Assembly: GCA_012960155.1 (NCBI GenBank)
Contig: DUBU01000026.1
Location: 1 to 39,817, forward strand
Direction of reading: 5' to 3'
From: Micavibrio sp.
Lineage (GTDB): Bacteria; Pseudomonadota; Alphaproteobacteria; Micavibrionales; Micavibrionaceae
Length of the DNA: 39,817 nucleotides
Shown: in pieces, positions 34,180 through 39,817 of the stretch
How positions within the stretch are numbered: the first letter of the stretch is position 1
Layout: each line of letters begins with the position of its first letter
The notes under the pieces: generated by a model
The model's database searches: none
What the model saw: only the letters and a program-made list of their open reading frames with translations
Told to the model about the DNA's origin: nothing
Position numbers and translations under genes: made by a program

Positions 34180-34398
34180 TTATTCACCTTCAGCAAGGTT
34201 TGTATCAACATCAGATGCAGCTGTATCCATTGCTGTACCGATTGAATCGAACAGAGCTTCCAGATCTTCACCGAATGCAAATACCGCGGCCAAAATGGCA
34301 AGAGAAATACCACCAGCGATCAGACCATATTCAATGGCTGTCGCGCCTTTTTCACATTCTTTATAAGACTGAATCAGTGCAGATAATTTAATAAACAT
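34180..34398 (-). CDS. flp: Flp/Fap-type major pilin
   Basis: This 72-residue class IVb prepilin has a short polar leader ending CEKG, then mature ATAIEYGLIAGGISLAILAAVFAF with the invariant Glu5-Tyr6 pair and a hydrophobic assembly helix, and a small acidic tail. CpaA (33559) should cleave after Gly18. A strong AGGAG ribosome site lies upstream and the hairpin at 34135-34170 downstream, consistent with high, separate expression. It is the first gene of the tad operon. Confidence 0.97.
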   Translation of the reverse strand: MFIKLSALIQSYKECEKGATAIEYGLIAGGISLAILAAVFAFGEDLEALFDSIGTAMDTAASDVDTNLAEGE

Positions 34399-34714
34399 TG
34401 AGAACTCCTTTGTTGTTCTAGTTTCCAGCTTTTTATATTTTTTTAGACGCCCCAGAATTGGAAGACTGCCTAACCGTATTTACCAAGCTTATCAGAATTT
34501 TTATTAACAAGCAGTTAAAAAATAGAGTACAGATTCACTATTTTCATAAATAATACTCGAAAAAGTTAAATAAATTTCTCTAAAATTTTATATAAACAGA
34601 TATTTACTTTAAATTATAAAATAAAAGCAAATAAAAATAATAAATATACTTATCTTTAGAACTAAAAAAGAATGTGGCAAATTTATGACACAATTATAAC
34701 CACAAAAATGATGG
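34399..34714. other. AT-rich leader region upstream of the pilin
   Basis: These 316 bases contain long A/T runs and no plausible gene on either strand. The pilin ribosome site (AGGAG) is at its left end. I could not pick out a convincing promoter by eye, but the pilin promoter must lie here. No terminator for the gene ending at 34715 is visible. Confidence 0.5.
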
Positions 34715-35242
34715 CTATTTTTTAGGCTTATTCTTAGTTTCTACTTCTTTGTTTTCTATAGGAAAACCGTGTTCATCCAGGGGAATATGTCCAGATACTT
34801 CCTCGCCCCAGCGCTCAACCAGTTCTTTTTGTTTCTTTTTGATATCCTTTAATCTTTGCGTGCCTCTTTGCACCATTAATGTACCGATAATACCCGTCAT
34901 AGCCCAATCAATCAGATACCCCGCGCCAGCAGCACAATAAATAACAATTATGGTCCTAGGGTCCGTAATAAGAGTAAGCGCCATATCAGGCGTATGGGAT
35001 TTAGTCCAAAGCTCAATAAGAAACGGCGTACACCCGGCTATATTCATGGATCCAATCGTAATAGCACGCGTCCCCTTCCCTGAACGGTCAATCAAAGCGG
35101 CCACCACGGTCGGCAGCATTGCAAAGCAGAGGAATATTGTTGTAGGCATAAACACAATGGCCGTTACAAGGCCTGCGACAGCCAGAATGCGCCCGCCCAT
35201 GCTCATACCGTTTTTTGATTTATTCTTTTTCTTCTTAGCCAC
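34715..35242 (-). CDS. Membrane protein of unknown function linked to the pseudokinase
   Basis: This 175-residue protein has a Lys-rich N-terminus (MAKKKKNKSKN), three or four predicted helices (about 17-50, 62-78, 96-122) and a charged cytosolic C-terminal helix (IKKKQKELVERWGEEV), ending Lys/Pro-rich. No known motif is seen. It follows the pseudokinase gene by 10 bp on the same strand, so the two are co-transcribed, and it is next to the pilin gene. A joint role with the kinase-like protein in pilus control is conceivable but not shown. Confidence 0.7.
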   Translation of the reverse strand: MAKKKKNKSKNGMSMGGRILAVAGLVTAIVFMPTTIFLCFAMLPTVVAALIDRSGKGTRAITIGSMNIAGCTPFLIELWTKSHTPDMALTLITDPRTIIVIYCAAGAGYLIDWAMTGIIGTLMVQRGTQRLKDIKKKQKELVERWGEEVSGHIPLDEHGFPIENKEVETKNKPKK

Positions 35243-35252
35243 GACTTAAACC

Positions 35253-37400
35253 CTAAAAAATATCAATCTGCGTAAAGTGCATAAACGCAAACGCCAGAAT
35301 TACGATGCCCGACAACAGACCTGAAACGATAGCAGCAACCTCACGGCCTGTGTCGCGACCAAACACTTCAGGCTTTTTCATTTTATGCTCAAGCTCAAGA
35401 TTTTCCTGCGACAAATCCGAGTACTCATCCATAGCCTTACGAAACGCGATAAAGTCTTTTTGCCATGTCTCGTTATGATCAAGCACAGTGACAATCTTGA
35501 TCAGATCACCTGACTTAGCCAGCCTATCAATCTTCTCCTTCATTTTCACACGCAGCTCACGATCATGCAGGCGCTCATAAACAGGGCGCAAAATACTGGC
35601 AGCCCACTGCGCCAACATCGGAAAGCTCTCCATACGAGAACGCTTCTGAATGGTCGCAAGCACCTTCACATTCCCCAATACCTTTTTATGATACTCACTA
35701 GAATTCAGCTCAATAAAGTAAGGATCGATATTACGCTTATCTTTCACAGACAAGAATGCCGCAATATGGCGATCTATAAACAAGTCAGGCTTCTTCGGGT
35801 GCGATGCTATGCCTTCCATGGCATACATGAAGTCCTCAGGGGTCCTAACGTAATAGCCCTGCAATATCTCGCTTTGGCACGGACATTCAGGGCACACAAA
35901 ATACAGACAACGTTCTATGCCGTACCCCATCGTGGTCTGCCGTAAAAAAGCACGACATGAATCATACTTATTAATCAGACCGCCAACATCAACGTTTGGA
36001 TCATTATGATGACCAATCCATGTAAGAACCAACTGCTGGTTAATAAGCTCTATAAAAGGAACGATATCGCGCTTAAACGCCATTGTCTCAGCCAGCGCGT
36101 AAGGAACGCCGTCAGGCTGCATACTCAAGCCCTTAAAACGAATTGGCGCATCAGGATCCAAAGCCATCGAAACACGGCACATCAACCTGTCCCAATAACC
36201 CGGACCTCGGCCATTCTCTCGCGCACCGTCAAGAGCCTCCTCTAGGCGCCCCTTGGTAAGATTATCTTCTAGAGAACGGTCAACCCACTGCTCCAGATGA
36301 CCGCCATCAATCATCTGCGCTGCTTCAGCATCACTTTTATTAAGATCCATTGCGAGTAGAACAGGGCGAAAATAACGTTTATCATCGAAATGAAGCGGAC
36401 GAGAGGCTTTTTGTTTTTTAGAGCTCTGCTTAGGACTTAACCTCTGGCCATCCAGCCACGACATAACCTCATCAAGTGTCCAGCGCTGCCGCCAGTCATC
36501 ATATAAAAGGCCACGCAGCAATTCCAGAATCGATCCGGTAAAGCGGTCCTTACCTGTCAGAGCACCGTAACTACCCAGTTCAATCTTCTGACGAATGATG
36601 TCTTCATCGCTCATCCCTGCAAGAGGATCTCGAGAGCGCAATATCATTGTTAACGACACCCCGAAGGAATAAAGATCATCGGCAATAGTACCCTTACCAC
36701 GAGAGATTGGGTCAGCCATAGCCCGCTCAATCGGCTCGAACACAGACGGCTGATTATACGATGGTGGCGCAGAAAGGCACTCGCCTAGAACCACCTTCTC
36801 TGCCGTCGGACTGTTACCGTCAAAAATATTCATAGGGTTTATACAGCCGTGCACCATATCAGCATCGCGCAAATCAAGGAGCGTCGATATCATCGGCTTG
36901 ATAAACGATGACATTGCTCGATCAGCCTTCCAGTCAAGACCGCCATCCTTCAAGGATTTCATTAGCGGCTTGCCCATAGTGTTCTCGTAAACAAATATAT
37001 AACGCTCACCATCGGCGGGCGGCCAGAATGTCACTCCGAACGAAACAAGACGCACAATGCCCGTAGACAAAATATTAGAAAACTTTTCAGCAACATTAGA
37101 GCGCGGCACTAAATGATTTTCACAAATCAGCGCATAGTAAGGCTCTTTAGCATCCTCTAGCCCACGAGCCGCGTAGGCCTTGGCGGCGCCATGATTTAAG
37201 TGCGACAAAGGCTTGTCGACCAGAATTTCTATTTTATCTTTAAGAACAGCGATATTACTGCCTTTGCTATGCGCACGCGCAGGCGAAGGAACGGCGTCCT
37301 CATCTTCAGCGCCTTCAACAGGCACAGCATCAGACGCTGCTTCTTCCAAAGCAGCATCTTCATCCGCAATCTTATTTTCGACTGTGTCTTCAGAAACCAT
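35253..37400 (-). CDS. Membrane-anchored protein pseudokinase
   Basis: This 715-residue protein has an acidic N-terminus (1-45), a kinase-like domain (about 60-310), a long unassigned region with a CPECPC cluster (about 490), and one C-terminal helix (about 688-708). The kinase fold is recognisable from HGCINPMN (184-191), DDLYSFGVSLTMIL (241-254) and the lobe-end RWTLDEVMSWL. The catalytic Asp is Cys186 and the following Lys is Asn188, while the DFG position reads LGE (205-207). It should therefore bind partners rather than phosphorylate. It is co-transcribed with the membrane gene at 34715 and sits at the edge of the tad locus. The function is unknown; a scaffold for pilus regulation is a guess. 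Confidence 0.8.
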   Translation of the reverse strand: MVSEDTVENKIADEDAALEEAASDAVPVEGAEDEDAVPSPARAHSKGSNIAVLKDKIEILVDKPLSHLNHGAAKAYAARGLEDAKEPYYALICENHLVPRSNVAEKFSNILSTGIVRLVSFGVTFWPPADGERYIFVYENTMGKPLMKSLKDGGLDWKADRAMSSFIKPMISTLLDLRDADMVHGCINPMNIFDGNSPTAEKVVLGECLSAPPSYNQPSVFEPIERAMADPISRGKGTIADDLYSFGVSLTMILRSRDPLAGMSDEDIIRQKIELGSYGALTGKDRFTGSILELLRGLLYDDWRQRWTLDEVMSWLDGQRLSPKQSSKKQKASRPLHFDDKRYFRPVLLAMDLNKSDAEAAQMIDGGHLEQWVDRSLEDNLTKGRLEEALDGARENGRGPGYWDRLMCRVSMALDPDAPIRFKGLSMQPDGVPYALAETMAFKRDIVPFIELINQQLVLTWIGHHNDPNVDVGGLINKYDSCRAFLRQTTMGYGIERCLYFVCPECPCQSEILQGYYVRTPEDFMYAMEGIASHPKKPDLFIDRHIAAFLSVKDKRNIDPYFIELNSSEYHKKVLGNVKVLATIQKRSRMESFPMLAQWAASILRPVYERLHDRELRVKMKEKIDRLAKSGDLIKIVTVLDHNETWQKDFIAFRKAMDEYSDLSQENLELEHKMKKPEVFGRDTGREVAAIVSGLLSGIVILAFAFMHFTQIDIF

Positions 37401-37491
37401 GAATAGAACTTCCCGCCGAACGGCGTAGTAGGAAACTCTATTCTAGTGCGGTTTTAAGGCGATGTAAAACAGCTAATATAATATATATGGA

Positions 37492-38790
<1,299 letters not shown>

Positions 38791-38864
38791 TCATAAGCCT
38801 TTCATACCACAAGATTAACTCCAGCGGCACGTTAGCATATTTTGTTAGGAAAATAACAGTATTA

Positions 38865-39167
38865 TCAGGCCGTTTTTTGGCTCGTTTTTTTGCCGGACTT
38901 TTTAACGCCGCCTTCAATACCGAAGAATGTACCTGGGCTCTCCCCGGTGCCTTGCGCAAACTGCATTTCACGGGCAGCCAGAATGACCATAGCCACATCA
39001 TGATGACCATTCTGCGTGGCAAGATTAAAAGCCGTAAAACCATCATCATTCGGCACATCCAGATTAACGCCCTCGATGAACAAGTAGCGAATAGTCTGCG
39101 CATCTCCACGTTCTGCGGCGCGCCATAATCTTTCATGCATTGCTCTAGTATTTACACCTTCAGCCAT
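38865..39167 (-). CDS. Small ankyrin-repeat protein
   Basis: This 100-residue protein contains about two ankyrin units (LWRAAERGDAQTIRYLFIEGVNLDVPNDDGFTAFNLATQNGHHDVAMVIL, residues about 14-65, in segments) and a basic Lys/Ser-rich tail. ATG 39167 is preferred over ATG 39179 because GGAGG lies 5 nt before it. It probably mediates a protein contact in the cytosol. It lies between glmM and purA on the same strand. Confidence 0.8.
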   Translation of the reverse strand: MAEGVNTRAMHERLWRAAERGDAQTIRYLFIEGVNLDVPNDDGFTAFNLATQNGHHDVAMVILAAREMQFAQGTGESPGTFFGIEGGVKKSGKKTSQKTA

Positions 39168-39258
39168 ATCAGCCTCCATGGTTCAATCATGCGACAAAGT
39201 CACATAAATAATATGGGCAAACGCAAAGCGCTGTCAAATTATCAGGAACGCGAAGAGC

Positions 39259-39817
39259 TTATTGCCCTGCCTCGGCGATCAAGGCGCAAAGATCGTCAAC
39301 AACACGCTCGATAAGCTGCAGATCATCACCTTCAGCCATCACACGTATCAAAGGCTCGGTTCCTGATGCCCTGACTAACAAACGCCCGTCATTGGATAAA
39401 GTTTCATTGGCACGTGCCAAAGCATCCTGTACTTCGGCTTTATCAAGCGGCTTGACCTCGCCCGACACCCGCACGTTCTTCAGAATTTGCGGCAACGGAT
39501 CAAACAGGTGCAACGTATCACTCGCCTTACCGCCCTTCTGCTTTAAAATAGTCAAAATCTGCAAAGCAGCCAGCAAACCGTCACCCGTACGGCCATAATC
39601 GGCCAGAACGATATGCCCTGACTGCTCACCGCCCAGATTAAAACTGCCTTCACGCATTTGCTCAACCACATAGCGGTCACCGACAGGCGTACGTAAAAGC
39701 GTCATACCCTGCCCCGTAATAAAACGCTCCAGCCCCAGATTAGACATCACCGTGGACACCAGCGTACGCTCGATCAAATGGTTCTCGCTATCCATATGAA
39801 CGGCCAGCAGCGCCATA
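39259..39817 (-). CDS. glmM: Phosphoglucosamine mutase, C-terminal part (N-terminus outside window)
   Basis: The frame is open to the window edge. The visible 186 residues are domains 3 (end) and 4 of GlmM, which converts glucosamine-6-phosphate to glucosamine-1-phosphate for peptidoglycan and LPS. Motifs are GGEQSGHIV (substrate loop), DYGRTGDGLLAALQ and the phosphate-binding RASGTEPLIRVM. The full enzyme is about 450 residues, so more than half lies beyond position 39817. Confidence 0.95.
   Translation of the reverse strand, partial: MALLAVHMDSENHLIERTLVSTVMSNLGLERFITGQGMTLLRTPVGDRYVVEQMREGSFNLGGEQSGHIVLADYGRTGDGLLAALQILTILKQKGGKASDTLHLFDPLPQILKNVRVSGEVKPLDKAEVQDALARANETLSNDGRLLVRASGTEPLIRVMAEGDDLQLIERVVDDLCALIAEAGQ

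Overview
The window looks like chromosome from a deep-branching alphaproteobacterium of moderate GC. The evidence is a Caulobacter-type pilin-cpaABCDEF-tadBC order, an alphaproteobacterial-style Zur, and purA and glmM of that flavour. A Micavibrio/Rhodospirillales-like source is possible but cannot be proved from sequence alone. No phage, insertion sequence or CRISPR array is visible.

Layout. Positions 1-2555 hold a secreted methyltransferase-like protein (cut by the window edge), a YahK-type zinc alcohol dehydrogenase and a small IcmD/DotP-like membrane protein. Positions 2662-4793 hold a hybrid sensor kinase (membrane, HisKA, ATPase, receiver, HPt) broken by a frameshift inside HisKA. Positions 4824-11272 are a complete RND tripartite efflux operon (adaptor, pump, outer-membrane lipoprotein) on the minus strand, with a divergent TetR repressor and a palindromic operator between them. 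A tRNA-Trp follows.

Positions 11449-23082 are the most unusual part: a zinc-starvation island in two transcription units. Each starts with an almost identical promoter in which TTGAAA is followed by a 20-bp Zur-box-like sequence. Unit 1 encodes a NifH/CooC-like ATPase with a His-rich tail, a ZigA-type COG0523 GTPase and a small Cys-rich exported peptide. A 51-residue SmtA-type metallothionein follows, apparently with its own extended -10 promoter. Unit 2 is a tightly overlapping set of nine genes: a second NifH/CooC-like ATPase, a cysteine desulfurase, a fold-III PLP decarboxylase, a cysteine-synthase/rhodanese fusion, an ABC ATPase, an FtsX-type permease with a 25-histidine insert, two DUF3299 periplasmic proteins and Zur. 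The transport half resembles Zur-controlled ABC/DUF3299 clusters of Vibrio and Pseudomonas. The attached sulfur/PLP and NifH-like half is not a combination I recognise and is the best candidate for an undescribed system.

Positions 23423-37400 contain a predicted leaderless small membrane protein and then the Tad/Flp pilus locus. A cpaC-N-domain protein and tadD lie on the plus strand, convergent with pilin-cpaA-B-C-D-E-F-tadB-tadC on the minus strand. A strong hairpin between pilin and cpaA looks like an attenuator. Beyond the pilin lie a membrane protein and a large membrane-anchored pseudokinase. Positions 37492-39817 hold purA, an ankyrin protein and the 3' part of glmM, all on the minus strand.
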